Source: Manis javanica | Taxonomy: Eukaryota; Chordata; Mammalia; Pholidota; Manidae | DNA length: 64,000 nucleotides | NCBI RefSeq assembly: GCF_040802235.1 | Contig: NC_133170.1 | Location: 77,001 to 141,000, forward strand | Reading direction: 5' to 3' | Shown here: positions 1-13,990 of the stretch, piece by piece | Layout of the letters: each line of letters opens with the position of its first letter | How positions within the stretch are numbered: position 1 is the first letter of the stretch | Translations under genes and position numbers: made by a program | Notes under the pieces: generated by a model | The model's input: the letters and a program-made list of their open reading frames with translations, nothing else | Told to the model about the DNA's origin: nothing | Database searches by the model: none

Positions 1-1584
1 GTGAAACGGGGCCCTGGGAGAGCTGGAGTGGCTGTCCCCTCGGTGGAGCATGGACTTGGAGCTCTCCGACCTCGGGGTGTCGTTGCCACTGTGCACTGCC
101 ATAACTGCCATCTTAGATCACTGTGTGTGCGTAGAAGGTCTTTGACACGCAGGCATAAAACTTCACAAAGTACAAACAGGAGGAGGGAGAAGTCCTCTCT
201 CTCTCGTATCCTGAGTCCCTCGTTCACCCTTCCAGAAGCAGTGCTGCCACTGGCTTCTTATTTGTTCTACAGAAAGCTTCTATACAGATACTCTGTCTCT
301 CTGAAAAGGTTATTCTCTTCTCCTCCTTTCTTAGATTCAACAGCCTTTTTATTCAGGGCAGTTGTCTGGAAAGAACACAAATGCCACTTGGAACAGAGGT
401 TAAACTGCACAAAGTCTTTGGCAAACTGATCATCTGGGTCATTCCCAATATCCAGATGTTTGAAGTGGTGTGGAAAACTCAGGACTCACAGCAGCATGAA
501 AGGAGGTGGAAAACTGTCCCGTGGCATCCCATCCACTCCAGTGGAATGCCCATGGCATCTCTGTGGCATCCCCGTGGTGTCTCTGTGGAACCTGATAGCA
601 CCCCCCCATGGCATCCTCATGGCACCCCATAGCAACTCCCTCCTCACATCTCTGTGGCAGTCCCATGGCACCATACCTGATGTGGGTCCTGACACAGCCC
701 TGGAACCTACCTGGGGACCACTCAGGAAGCTCGGCATTGACTGGGGAGTACCATTGCATGCTCACTGATGGTGCACACAGAAGCCAGGGCCGTGATGCTT
801 TGACACGAAGTGAACATTGGATCTCTGGTTTTAGGGCCAGACAGACGCAGCGTGAAACCTGATTCTGTCGCTTATGTCTGTGTGACCTTGGCTGTAACCT
901 CCTCTGTGATGCAATTTTCTCAGCTGTATAATCGTGACCACTACATAGGGTTAAATGTGAGGGTTCACTGTGAACAGACCCCGAGTGCAGGTGCACAGTG
1001 CTGTCTGTCAGTAACTAGGGCCCATCTACTCATTCTTCACTCACTGGATAAATTATTGTGGCTGCAGGTGCCAGGCACACACCTGTGAATAACACATTTT
1101 CTAAAAGAAATCCTTAAATCAGTATTTGGGTTGCAGAAAGCAGACAACTAAAGAAGTGACTCAAATGGTATGTTAGATGAAAGAGAAAAAGGACAGGATC
1201 TCTGAGTGGAGAGGGTGTAGGGCTTTGTGTTGGAATCTTAGGCAGTGTGGTGACAGGGTTCCAGAGATAGTGCTCCAGAATACAGACCTCGCATGTTGAA
1301 TATTTTCAGTGGAAGGAATTAGGAGACAGCAGGTGACAGATGAGCTCTCTGAATGACCCTGAAGCAGGCCCTAAACCTTTCCTGAGAGGTGCCACTGCTG
1401 TACCAGAAGAGGGAACATCCTTATCTCTGGAGAGAAAGGGGCTCCGGGGGAACCAAGAGAAGGAGGCCTTACTAAACCCCCAGGTCACCACCCTAGCCTG
1501 ATCTTCTCCTTATCAACTTTGTCAAATCCAGAGGGAAACACACTGGCTTACCCTTTCTTTGGGCTTTTTTCCTTACAAAGGCTG
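1..1584. other. No gene recognised; contains a short minisatellite
   Basis: Open frames here (up to 185 codons) lack recognisable domains and overlap one another on both strands. The only structured element I see is the 11-bp tandem repeat at 521-672, listed separately. Confidence 0.5.
521..672. repeat. Degenerate 11-bp minisatellite
   Basis: Consecutive 11-base units related to ccatggcatct run in register. Units at 550-560, 561-571, 572-582 and 583-593 are adjacent, and units at 606-616, 617-627 and 628-638 follow after a short slip. The repetition creates spurious open frames on both strands. Confidence 0.7.
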
Positions 1585-2290
1585 ATTTGCAGCTCTGGCT
1601 GAGATACTGGAAGGGTCATAAAGGCCAGCACCGTTCTGCAGAAGGCCTCCAAGAGAGGCAGACCTGGGAGACGGAGTCAGAGAAGAAAGGGAAGCAGGTC
1701 GTGACCCATGGAAAGCACCTGGGCCTTTACTTGGGGAGACATTGGGATGGGTTTGGGCAGGAATTTACCACCACCTTCCTGTGGACTGCACGGAGCAAGG
1801 GTGGGAGCAGAGGCCAACGAGGAGGTTATTGGGCCATGCAGGGGTCAGGACTGACTGGAAGATTAGCTGAGGAATGAGAAATCAGTCGGAGTCTGGACAT
1901 ACTTTGAAGCTAGAGGTGATAGGGTTGGCCTGTGGAGAAAAACGGGGTATGGGAAGGGGGACACATGGAAGACCCATGACTTGGGGCCCGAGCAGCAGGG
2001 GAGATGATGTCACCATTTACTGAGATGGAAAAAATTTGGGGGGTATAGGTGCAAGGTTTGCTTTTGGGCACCTTGTGTCTGAGATTCCTCATCCATGCCT
2101 CAATGGGGGTGGCATGTGGGGATGTACGAGTCTGGAGTTGGTGGGAGAGGGCCAGGCTGGAGAGAGCGATCTGGTTTACATGGTGTTGCCAACATGGAGG
2201 AAATGGGGTGGAGAACGGGGTCCTGGAGCCCTGCAGGAATAGGGAGGGGCCCGGGAAGGGGCCCAAATGGAGAATCAACGGAGCAGGAAG
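1585..2290 (-). repeat. Ancient L2-type LINE fragment
   Basis: Phrases such as catttactgagatgg and gtacgagtctggagttggtg match the reverse complement of a common old mammalian LINE (L2/CR1-clade reverse-transcriptase end), in consistent order across the interval. It is heavily mutated, with no open reading frame left. Family name is from memory and could be refined. Confidence 0.55.
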
Positions 2291-2795
2291 CAAATATATT
2301 TAGGAATTCCACGCCTACACAGACCAGGGAAAGTTCAGAAGTTTTCTGTGTACATTCTGCCAACCTCTGCACTGACACAGAACACACCCTAACTATCAGG
2401 AATGCTTACCTGTTACAATTACAGAGTACCCGAATTGTGTGTACTCCACTTTTCCTTACTTGGTAACAGCTCACTCTAATTGAATATTTAACATGCCCAC
2501 AATATCAGATACTGTTTAATCAAAATGTTAATTTTCTTTATGTTAGCTGCTTTCCAAATGGTATTAATGAGTGAAAAGCAACTTTTCAATTATAATTTTC
2601 TCCTCAAGAAACAGATCGAGGGCCATTTTACTTAGTTCTTAGCTTTCAGGCAGACCTGAACCCTATCCATCCCAGTAACACATTCCATTTCCATTTGCAG
2701 TCTCTGGAATGGTCAGCATCAGAATCTTGTTTGTTTATATGTCCTAATGGTTTTGTATCCCCTCAGACAGCTGGGTACTTCTGCTCTTAAGGCAG

Positions 2796-3005
2796 GTAGT
2801 ATAGTGACTAAGAGCCAGGGCTCCGGAGCCAGCTTGGGTTAGCGTCCCAGTTCTTCCATTGCTAGCTGTGTAGCCTTGGGCAAATTACTTAAGCCTCAGT
2901 TTTGCTCAACTGTGCATGGGAATAATAGCAATAATATCCACCTCCTGAGTTACTGGAAGGACTATAAAAGGTAATGCACACATAGAGTGCTCAACATAGT
3001 ATTAT
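2796..3005 (+). repeat. MIR SINE
   Basis: Nearly full-length MIR. It has the gtgactaagagccagggctc head, the tagctgtgtagccttgggca core and a 3' part ending near gagtgctcaacatagta, all in the expected order. MIRs are ancient tRNA-derived SINEs mobilised by L2. Confidence 0.88.
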
Positions 3006-6000
3006 AACCTGTGCTCTCTTGGTAGCAGGCCTACAGCTTGGGGACTCGCTGCCATCACTGCTATGTTTGTTCAGGTCTCCCCTTTGACCCATTCAGACAT
3101 ACATTCGGTTCTTCTAGCACCTCCTCACTGGAAGGACCTCCCAAGCCTTCAGTCATGTACTTCAGCTGCTCTTTCCTGAATTATCTTCAAGTTTCACTGG
3201 CTCTCTTTAGTTTCAGGATTTCTACTGAGCTCAGTTCTCTGAAAAATGCCTGCTTAGAGAAACAGAACCATTTGTGACTTCAAGATTACACCAAACTGTT
3301 CTTTGCAAAGGTTTGTGAAGCCTTCCGTTGCCCCATTATCAGCGGGAGTGGACTATTATTAGCATCTCATTCTGTGCTGATCTGGGATTCAGTTCAGATT
3401 TTTAGGGGGAAGGTAACAGAATGTTTCTTGTGGCAGGATGAACGCTGTGGAAGGTCTGGAATGGTCAGCAATGATGTTCTGTCGTCTCTTTAGAACTGAC
3501 AAAGTTGAGTTGTTTTACTTTTTTGTTTTCTCAGTGGACTGGGGACTAAAAAAAAAGTTCTAGATTTAAAATAATTTAGAGACCCAACATTCTTTCTACT
3601 CTATATGGTTTTTTCATCTCACTGTACTTAATCAAGAGAAATACAATGGAAAATACATTCACTAGCCAGAAACCAACTCCCTGAAACTATGATTTAAATA
3701 GATTAGAAATGCATATTTTAGGAGAAAACATCAAATTACATCAAGCTAACTGACCTCAGTGATTCATCAAATACCAGTGCCAGGTATGCCCTAGCACAGC
3801 TTATGCCAGCCCGACCTCCTATCCCTTATACGTATAGCATTGTCCTAGAATGGAGGATATTTTGGTCTGCTCTGTTCTGGCATTCTCTCAGCCTCTAGAA
3901 GAGTACCTGGCAGATAGGAGGCATTCTGTCAATATTTGTCAAATCAATTGGTGAGTGAATGAAAACAATTTTTTGGTCCTGGAGAAATGAGAAGTGATAG
4001 CTCAGAATTATGAAACACAAGCATCATAAGGCCTTTAATCAACATGACCAGTTACATGCATTTGAACTGTGCCTCTTAAAGCAGAGCAGCTGACTTATAA
4101 TGTGCTTGGAAGATACTGATGAAGTTCTTATTTTAAAAATAAAAGTTGATTGACCATAGGTATTATTTTATCAGAATGGTCCACCAGTTCTAATTGATTT
4201 GAGGCATCAAGTTTAAGATTATGCAAACTCTAAGATTATGAATTATTCAGTCAGTGTAAACCTTGCACTTGGTAACAGAACTTTGTGGAAGTCCCTGCCT
4301 CACATGTCCCTCCCAGATGTTCTGATGACCTTCGATGGTCCCTGCCTCGTCTTTGAGAAGAGACACCTCAATTTAAACTCCATGTTAATTTTCTTGCTCA
4401 TACTTGAGACCAACATTACAGAAGGGCCCATATGAGTCCTTCAGAGATGAGGTCAGAAGCAGAGAGGAGAGGACAGAGATTAGCTGATAGGGTCTGAACT
4501 GTGGTTGCCAACACATGACCACATGTTAAGTAATAGGCATAAAGCAAATTATGGAAGGGCTTCCATTTTTAATTGTATCATCTGGAATCAAATTTGTATC
4601 ATTGATCCTTCTTTATTTTAAAAGTTAAAAATGATAGGCAGTTGCCTCAGGGCTTTTGTAAACAATAGTAATACATCTTCACATCACTGAGCTGAGGAGC
4701 GTCTACCTCACACTAGGCTCATGGCACTGGGGCTCTTGAGGTGCCCCGCGGCCCTCTGTCGTGCTCCTTTTCTGTTTTGTGAGACGGTGCCCAGAGCTAT
4801 GTGGGATATTCAACTGTTGCCTTTACATGATTTGAAGGTGTATATCTGATAATATCTGGCTTCACCAGAGAAGATAGAGGACTGGATCTTCTCAAATAGG
4901 ATCATGTATCCTCCAAGTTGCCCCCACTTATTTGGGGGACTCCCCAAAGAGCTGCTGCACATTTGCTCACAGACCCACCTGTCAGGCACAGTTACCGCGT
5001 GGTGCCCGCGAGGTCCTGCTGGGCACACTTACTCAAGTTCCCGCCTGTCTGCCACTCGGCATACCTGTCACGTCCAAGGTAAGCACGTCCGGGGTTTATG
5101 CCAACGTGCCAGCTCCTGAGCGAGTGTGTTGCAGAGAAGGGGAGAGAGCCCTTTTCTCTGATTCCTGCTACACTCGATCTGTGGGTCCTCACACAGCTCT
5201 GACTACATCCAGAATCCTTTCCACCCTCCCAGCTTCAGAATCTTACAAATCCTCCCATGGAAACAATTCCGTCAGTATCTGGCAGCCATTCCTCAGCCAG
5301 AGTCTCAAACCTTCTTTTAGGAACGTTCCCTAGGTTTCCAGTCGCCACCCCCGGGCTGGGCTTGAGTCCAGCTGGGCAAAGATGCCATGCCCTCCTCCCC
5401 GCCTTTAGCACTCTCGCTCCAGCCAGACTCAGCGGGCAAGCAGAGGCCCTCGGACTTCCCCGGCCCGTGGGAGCTCAGGGTGGGCGCTCCGGGAGCACGG
5501 AGGCACCAGGCTGCCGGCGGCCACATGCTGTCCTCCCGCGTCCCTGCAGTGGCGCCCACTGCCATTTCCTACAGCGCACCTTTCGGGGGATACCACCCAC
5601 CGACCCGGTCGGTGCCTGAGGGCTGTCGCCCCTTTGTTGAACATACAGAACCTGTGGGGGTTCTTGTGGAATGCAGCTGCCTCGCCTGCGCTGCAAGAAG
5701 CATGTGTATGTGTCGGTGCCCCCCCATCCCCGTCCCTGGTGGCGCCCCTCTTCCTGTCTCCAGAGCCCCCGGTCGGTCACCTGTCTGCACGCTCCTCCTC
5801 TCTCAGCTCACAGGTGATCCCGCGTCCTGGGAGGCTCAGCCGTCTTCTCATTTGCTTTCTCTCCCCTCTTTCTTTACTTACTCAGCTTCAACCTCATCTT
5901 CTGCCTTTCCCCCTTGGGAATAGCTCGACTTCCCTTTGTTTTCCTGATTTTAACTGGTCTGAAATCCAGACCCTTTTTTTAGAAGGAAATGTACTGAGCG

Positions 6001-8689
6001 ATTGTGTTATTTAAAGAACTACTGGCTAGGATCCCCCAACACTGAAAGGAGCAAACAGACAGGTTTCTGAACTCCCACATGGGATTTCTGTACATTAGAA
6101 AGGTCTATGACCCAACATTTAAAAGTCATTAGGATATTCTAGATAATGACCAAATAAAATTAATTATGAGGCTTGGCTCCTTTGGAAAAAAGACTTGAAC
6201 TAATTTGATTCATAGACATGAAGATGAATATTAATTTACCAACTCAAATAATATGAGAGCTGAAGGGCGAGTAAATACTTCCACATTGAATCTGCTTTTT
6301 TTACCCAGATAATATGGCACTTGCCTGCTTTGTTTCTAAGACAATGTAGTGTAAAACAAAAAGAGGAAAGAGATCAAAATCAATTTCTAAGATCAGATTA
6401 CTAAGATAAAGCTAGGACCATATGTTAACTATAAATATTCTACTCAACTAGCAATACAATCTTTCCACAGTTTGAGATTCAGTCTCCTCTAGGAAACAAC
6501 AATACAGAATTGGGGAGATTTGAGGAGTTTTACATACATAAAAAGTCATATAGTTAGAAGTGTTACAAATAACAATACTAAGTGTCATTTGTATGGTAGA
6601 TGCTTGCCAGACTTTACTTACATATCTCATTTAATTTAAAGTCAAATTAATGCTATATGTTGATCCTTTTACCTGAGTGGAGGACCAATCACACCTTACG
6701 CCTGGCAGCCCCTAAAGATGCTGCTGAATAGGTGACAGCTTCACATGGGCACAAACAGCTCCAAAGACAGCCCTGAGCCGGCGGCCGGGCAGCTTCGATG
6801 CAGGAGCAAGGCTTTGCGGGGCGCAGCTCACACAGTCAGCCTTTGCCCACTGATGTTCAGGGGTGGCAGAGGATCAAGGAGTTAGTCGAAAAGGTGTATA
6901 AACTGGCAGATGAACAAGTAAATACAGGAACTTTTTACCTCACAGAGCCTTTCCATGTGGAAAAACACTGCTACAACCAGCAATGAGTGATCCATGTTCT
7001 CTCTGGAGTTAAGAGAATACACGTCAGATTACTTACCAGAGTGTTTTCCCAATACACATACACTCTTTGGAAATACATATGTGAAAATGTGTAAGCCTTC
7101 TTAAAGCTGACAAAAACGAAAAGCAATTCAAGAAAAATTGCCCATAGTTCATTCATTATTGGTTTTAAAATGGTTGTATCTTTGCAATCACAAACACTAT
7201 ATGGGATACAGTGCTACAGGGAAATGGAATAAATGTTTTGTTAAATCATAAATCCCTGGTAAGGTTGATTCTGCATTATATGCTGAAGGTCCAACAGGAA
7301 AAATAAAAGTCATCTTACTACAGATCACTTTTGAGTTTAGATGATGCCAATAGAGCTGGACAAAAAATTGAACAAAACATTCCTAGTTAGGAATTTGCAA
7401 ACCCATAGACAAATATTTAGTGCCTGACACACAGTAGGTACTCAGGAAATCTGTTAAGTGGAGTTTTCAAAATGTATATTTTGGCAACATGTAAATAAAA
7501 TTAGATACTGAGTAATATTTACATTTCTGCCTGTTGGATCACCCTTGCCTAAGGGAAGAGATAACACAGGGAAAGCAGCTCAGACTGTTCAGTTACAGAG
7601 AAGCCACATTACTAGTGTCATCCCTTCTCTCTGTCATGCAGAAGCACTTAATTTAATTGGATATTCTTGTCACCTAGTCACCCCTCTAAGAAACACAGCT
7701 GAGACCAGAGGAAAAGCAAGAATGTCCTCTGAGAAGCTGGCTGGTTAGGAGCTCTTAGCACAAAAGAAGCACCCTCAGCCCCGAATCAAAGCTTATTTAG
7801 CCTCGTTTAGCACAAGACTTCCATACTTTTCTTTTTCTAGTTTCTATGCCAACAGGTTGGAAGGATTTTATGCGGTGTTTCCTGGGGTAAGATCTTAAAC
7901 CGATCAGGCTTTGAGAAGCCCCAGATCCCACTTCGGGGCCTTGTCTGCTTACATCCTCAGACCTGTTTCAGGGTTTCTTTCCTGGGCCCAGCTGGCTCCT
8001 TTACGTGACTCTCTACAACTGTATTTCCTCCTTCAGGATGGATACGTAATATGACCTTATTAATATTTGCATTCCACTTTCCTTCAAAATTTCCCCCCAA
8101 ACCTTGCATATTGTAGTCATACAATAAATGCTCATCAAAAACAGTGAATCAAAAATAGAGAATTCGAAGAGTTGATGTCCTGTTGGAAGCAGCAAAAGAC
8201 ACACGTGGCAGATGACAGTGTCGGAAGAGTCAAACTGGCAAAGATGTTTTATTAGGCTGATAAGGGCACAGTAACACATGTGCTTATAAACTATCGGATG
8301 GTGCAAACCACTCAAGTAAAGTTGTAAGAACGGTGCTAGATGCTTGCAAGGGTGCTCATGACAGTATTAACATTATGAAAAATGACCCACCAATAGAGAA
8401 ATATTGTCCAACAAGTATTTTTACAAGTTAGAGTATTTCAATATAATATAAATTTATACATGTGCATTAATAAGGATGCATGTCCAGTGAAAGGGTATTA
8501 ACAGGGGGTGGTAGACCACAGCTGGTTTTTATTTTGCTCCTTAAATTATGCTTTCAAAATATTCATAACTATATGAATTAATTTAATAATCAGACACAGA
8601 AGGGATTTTCTCTGTGTGTATTCAGGGGTGAACTTAAGCTGTAAGGAAAGTTCACTGATGTAGAGAAGTCCACTTGTCGACCATACTGT
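3006..8689. other. AT-rich non-coding stretch with a GC-rich patch
   Basis: No gene or clear exon is seen. A probable L2 3' tail lies at about 3,862-3,962 (ends ...aatatttgtcaaatc...gagtgaatga). A GC-rich, moderately CpG-rich patch lies at about 5,330-5,800. A 62-codon open frame at 6,798-6,986 with a CpG-rich head is discussed in the findings. The rest is unremarkable unique-looking sequence. Confidence 0.5.
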
Positions 8690-9300
8690 GTTCAACCCGC
8701 TAAGTGCCGCCCACTTGTCAGGTCTGGGAAACCCAAAGGTAGAAGATCTGGACTCTGTCCTCATGGAGTGTAGACTGCAAGGAGACAAGTTTTTACCCCA
8801 CCAAGACTGAGCCTTCACTGCAGGAGGCATTTGACCCAGACTACTTCATGTAAGCCCCAATAATTCTGTGAAGTAAATATTATTCTCCTTGCATAGCAAA
8901 CAGTTGAGGCTTACGGAGGGCTGTTGCCTGCCCAGTATCACAGCTCCTAAGTAATGAAGGAGAGCTTCAAACCCAGGCAGACCAGCTCTTGTTCTTCACC
9001 AAGACTGTCTCAGACGACTATCAGGGTGACAGGTGTTCAGATGGAGGTAAATAGTGTCCTGGAAGCAACACTGCAGGACACACTTCTAGCCCATAGTGAG
9101 GGGAGGGAAGACACGAAGCCTTCCTGGAGGAGGCGCTCTTTTCACAGGATAGACCGTGAACAGGTCTAGAATGGGGCAAAAGAGTGCTCCAGACAGAGGA
9201 AGCCATGTGTGTCTGTGCCCCAAGGCCCAAATGGGGCACACTTGGGCAATGTGAGCAGTGGGCAGTGTGTAAGGGGCATGGGACCTGGGCACATGGCCAA
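8690..9300 (-). repeat. L2 LINE 3' region, interrupted by a MIR
   Basis: The segment at about 8,690-8,790 (ctctgtcctcatggagtgtagac) and the segment at about 9,085-9,290 (aagccttcctggaggagg, gtgctccagacagagg) match successive parts of the L2 consensus read in reverse. A MIR lies between them. Confidence 0.55.
8850..9002 (-). repeat. MIR SINE (antisense)
   Basis: Reverse-complement MIR signature: a degenerate cattttacagatgagg block (here gcatagcaaacagttgaggc), then the tcacagctcctaagtaatg block and cttcaaacccaggcagacc. It sits inside the antisense L2 piece. Confidence 0.65.
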
Positions 9301-12300
9301 TAGTATTGCACAAAATGAAAATCTGTCTTCAGTTTTGCACCGGTGGGTAAAAAAAGGGGTTAAGTCAGCTTTACAACTCCCATTACTGTTTGCTGATTAC
9401 TGCCATGGTAACACACTGGCAGCTAGGGCTCCTCAAAGCCTCTCCTTTGGGTACAATGATTGGTGATGAAACAGCACCTTGACTTCATATTTTTGCCATC
9501 AGTTAAAATTCTGTTCTTGGCTATGGTGAAAACCTCCTCAGATCACAGCAAAAAATAAAGTATATTTTAAATAATGTACTAGAAATGTGCTATGCATATA
9601 TACTGTAAGGGTTTGAAGTGCATAACATTTCAGTCCCTTGCAAGGGCAAGAACCTCATGGGGGTCCTGAGGGGCTCTCTCCTCCCCAGAGTGAGCAGAGG
9701 TGAACAGTGTCTGTGCAGCTTTGCATGGTAGCCCGTGGTGTGGACACAATGGTTCTGTGGGGTGGGGAGCCACCAGCCCGCCTTTCATCTCTACCTCTAC
9801 TGGAGGGAGGAACCAAGCCTACAGCCACTCGTGGCAGCTGTGGACAGTGGGAGCTTGTTCCTAAAACAACCTACAAGTATTTAGGTCCCATCTCAGACCC
9901 ACTCAACTCAGGCAGCTTCTTCAGGGAGACGTCCTGAGAGTAACTGAAAGCATCACAGCTTGGGAGGAGACCCAGCTGGGCCAAATCCCAGCTCCCACCC
10001 CTTCTGCAGCCTCCCCACCCCATGCCTTACCCAAGCCCTAGAGCAGCTCTCTGCTTCATGAAATGGGATCTGTGCCCCTTCCCTACAGTATACTGAGAGG
10101 ACTGGGGATAGCGAGTGCACATGCAATGCACACATTCTGTGCTCCACATGTGAAAGCTGTCATGACTCAGTCAAGGTCACAAAGGCAAATGCTAAGATGA
10201 CCAAACACTGAAGTGGCCCGGCCAGAAGTCTGCAACCCCTGACTTCTGAATCACATTTCAATTCTTAGCTACATGGTTTCCCACGTCTTAACATCTCTAA
10301 TGGGATATGTCTCATGGTATGTAATGTGTCATAGTTTAATTGGTAGTGATTTTTCTTCCTTAGTAGATCATAAATAATGGAGCATCTTACAGTGGAGGAA
10401 ATCTGGGAATAAATGAAATAGGGCATCAGTCCCTATCAGGATATAGGGCATTTTACTCTGGTTACAGGCCAACAGATAAAAGGAGCCAAAACTACCCCAT
10501 CAATAAGCCTCTGACAGAGAGGACAGAGCTCATGGCTTGTTCCCACCACATCTTTCTGAGCTCTTGCAACCTGGCAACACAGCTGCTCCCGGGAGAGGCC
10601 CCCACCCGCAACTCCACACCATCTGGCGCCGCCTTCCCATTATCTCCTCAACTGTCCTGTGCCACCGTGCTAAAACTAAACACAGATGACTCTGTTAGGG
10701 ATTTGCAGACCCGTTTCTAAAATGCAGCCAGGAATATAATGAATGTAATTTCCTGGGCTGGTGGAAACACACTGATCACAGCAGCCAGGTTTACTGCTCG
10801 GGGAGGAGGCAGGGAGATGCTGAGGCAAATGCATGCACATACACACACACCTCTGTCCTGCACTGTGGAATCCTGCCTGAAGCATTCACATGACCCCCAA
10901 AACCAGGGTGGAAAGGGAATATGGGTGGTTGTCCCCTGCTTGGGCACAGGAGGTGCATGCACCCACATGCACACACACACATTTGCTCTTGTAGGTTACA
11001 GACCAGATAATGAAGTGAGTTGGCAGGCACTTACCCAGAACCAATTACAAGGATGCTAAAGTATGATTGGCATAGAACAGAACTATGATACTAGCTAATT
11101 TAGACTTTTGAAAACAAGTCTATGTGGTGGCTGAAACACAAGTTGGTCCTTTCCAACTAAGAAGAAAAAGTTCCACTGACTTCTGGAGAAAGAAACAACT
11201 CCCTACAGGGACTAACTGCTTCAAGTGAGAATTCTGTGGTGCTCACAATCAAGTCCCAGAGTGCTGGTTTGGGAGTGTCCACCACTCCTGAAATTCCGTG
11301 CTTGAAATCTGCATTTATGCTCAGTAAGTTAAAACAACTGTCAAGAATTGCCAAGGACATGAGATTTTGCCCTCCTTGCAAACACAAGTCAGCCTGCCAC
11401 GATTTCGGGGACACTGCAAATGACATGAGTCCCTGCATCAGATAGTTCGGAACAAAGGGCAGTCAGCAGCTTGTTTACAGATGCGTGGGAATTCGACAGA
11501 TCCCAGAACTGCCCCCCACCAGCAACACAGTACCGTGGCACAGTGGACTACAGCTACCGCCCCGCTAATACACATACTGAAATATATCCTGGAAGATATC
11601 ACTGTGAACAGGCAGGCAGTCGGGCTGCCGGGGAAGTTCACATGGTCCAACTCCAGCATGGAGCAGCAAGGGTCTAGTCTTCTTGTGGGAATGAACTTGA
11701 AAGAAGAGGTCAATTCATGGAGAAGGACAAGGATAATGGAAACAAGCACAGCTCTTCATCCCCCTTACTCAGAGACACACAGATCACATATTTCATAATT
11801 CAAAGAAAGGATAAAAGTGGATTCTTAAAAGTGGTTGGAAAATCTTAGCCTAAAGGTAAGGCCCAAGCCTTCTAAGTTGAGCTCATTTTTTCCTCTTTCC
11901 CTTCTTTTGGCAATATTTAGCAGTGCCTTGTCCTTATACTTAAAGGACTTAAATTGGGAGATAAAGTTATAAGATGTGTGATGAACAGAATTCAAATCAT
12001 TTTGAATTTTTACATCAATCTGATTAGAACATTTTGTATAATAATCTTAAAGTGTGTGATTCAGCTATAACTCCAGTTCCAAGATTGTAAGCGTTTCCTC
12101 CTTTGCCCATAACTCACACACTGACTTCATAGCCTTGCCGTGCAGCCCCTTGTGGACTGCAGTCCACCTGCATGGACTCCTTTCTGCCTTCAGCACCCTG
12201 TACACGCTTCACCTCAGGGATTGCCCTTGCCCCCGATACCCACCCAGCTAACAAGCTGGCTAAAGCCGGGAAAACCCAGAGGCCCATCACGCGTTATGAC

Positions 12301-13564
12301 CCACTGCCTTCCCTGGACCCACCCGGCGGGCAGAAGTGCACGAGTCGGTGCGAGGACAGGATGCACCACCCTGCACCAGGTGGTGCCCAGGTACCCCACC
12401 GCTCCCCTTGAACCCAGAGGAAGGGAAACAGCCCTGCCCTCCTGGTGCTTTGAAAGGTCCCTCGCCTTCTGGAGACAAGTTTGTAGAGCACCAGCTCCCT
12501 CCTCTTGTCCCTGGATTGCAGAGCGGCTGCTCTGCTGGGCTGCACCGCCCGCCGTGGCACGGAGCTTAGATGTTTTAGACGTCAATGGAAGTGTCGATCT
12601 GATCACTGACTGCCCACATGCTGGCTGGCGCTGTGTGTGTCTCAAATGCACGTTCAGTAACTCTGAAGCAGGTGTGAGTCTGACACATTCATCAGGAGCT
12701 TTGCCTCCACATACTCGTCATCTCTTCCAATAGCTGCCTTTCCATATGAACGAAGTAGATTTTTCTTCTCAATTCTCCACAGTAAACATGTATTACTTTT
12801 ATGATTAGAAAAAGGCAAAAGCTATTAAACCAAGCTCCTTTGTCAAAGTGTGAGTGCCCGTCATGGAGTTATGTGATGCCCTCCTTCACTCCCACCCCAG
12901 AGGAATGTTCCAGAACCAATTTCTAAAGCTGTGTGTGAGCAGACCACTGTGGAGCATATGTGCACTTGTAGACAGTCTACCCCCGTGCCAGCTGGCCACG
13001 GGAGGACAGTTCCCTGAACCACTGACCCCAAGACAGTGTGGATCACAGCACAGCAGAGGGGAAGGGGGAACTGTTGTGTCAGCTGCCAGGGAACTTGAAA
13101 GAGGGGGCAAGAGGCCTGAAGAGAGAGGAAATGAGCTCCAATGGGCGAGGACGCCTCCCAGTCCCAGCGCTCCAGCCTGCAGACACAAATCCAGCGAGAA
13201 CACGCGGAGCAGCTCTGCAGAGGAAGCACTTAGAGCAGGTGACTGCACAGGGCCCTCGGGGGTCTGGGAGCTACACACAAAACACCGCGCTGGGAAGCAG
13301 CTGAGTGGTTTCCAAGCCAAGAAGTAATAGTTAGAAAATCATTTCCACAGGATGGGCGGAGATTTGTACCTGTAAATCTAGGAGCCTGGGAGTAGGCCAG
13401 CGGCATCTTCCACTGGTTCCCCCTGGGGCAGACCCTCAGCGGCCCCATTTCCTGAAGGAATGTCACCAAACATGATGGTCTGCAGGCAGTGGAAAATGAG
13501 GTGGGGAAGTGGGGAGAAAATGGACAGAAAGCCTCAACTGTGTAAGATCCTATGGGATAAGGGG
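9301..13564. other. No gene recognised
   Basis: Mixed-composition sequence. Short (CA)n runs lie at about 10,842-10,855 and 10,971-10,981. GC-rich segments at 12,140-12,560 and 12,850-13,320 carry overlapping open frames on both strands without recognisable domains. A weak MIR-like patch may lie near 9,950-10,150. Confidence 0.45.
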
Positions 13565-13990
13565 AAGACTCCAGAGGGCAGCAAGCGCGGAGAACAGCCG
13601 TGGTCCCTCCAGGGACGGACATTCGCCTGCGGTGTAAGGGGCTCGGGTCCAGAATCTGGCCTGCCGTGTGGGCGCGTCTGGACGACCGCAGGAACGTGTG
13701 GCTCGGCGTCGCCTCTCCGAGGGCTCGGCTCTGAGAGCACCCAAGCTTACACGAGCACCCACCGGCTCTTCGGGCAACACAAGCAGCCCCGGGGGTCCTG
13801 AGCGAGGCGGGGAGGCTCTAGCTGCGGAGAAGGGCCGGGGCTGGGGGGCGGCCCTGCCTGAGCCCCGCTGCACAGGCGCCTCTGGCCGCCTGCTCGTAGG
13901 GACCCCTGCTCTCCCTCCTCCAGCGCGTGGAGCTTCGCCTGGTGGCCACGCCTTCCCCAGCTTCAGGGAGCCCAGCACTCAAGCCTGCTT
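13565..13990. promoter_or_regulatory. Orphan CpG island
   Basis: I count roughly 35-40 CpG dinucleotides in about 425 bases, with GC content far above the AT-rich flanks. An inverted CCAAT box (ATTGG in gtgattggctc, NF-Y type) lies just outside at 14,029-14,033. No coding exon or known repeat accounts for it. A CpG island in germline DNA normally marks a promoter that is unmethylated in the germline, so this could start a non-coding RNA or an alternative 5' exon of the neighbour PCED1B. That assignment is inference. A GC-rich dead repeat is the alternative. Confidence 0.55.

Noticed and set aside
12140-12733. 197-codon open frame in GC-richer DNA
   Set aside because: Competing frames on both strands, no domain, no exon-like splice context, and biased composition.
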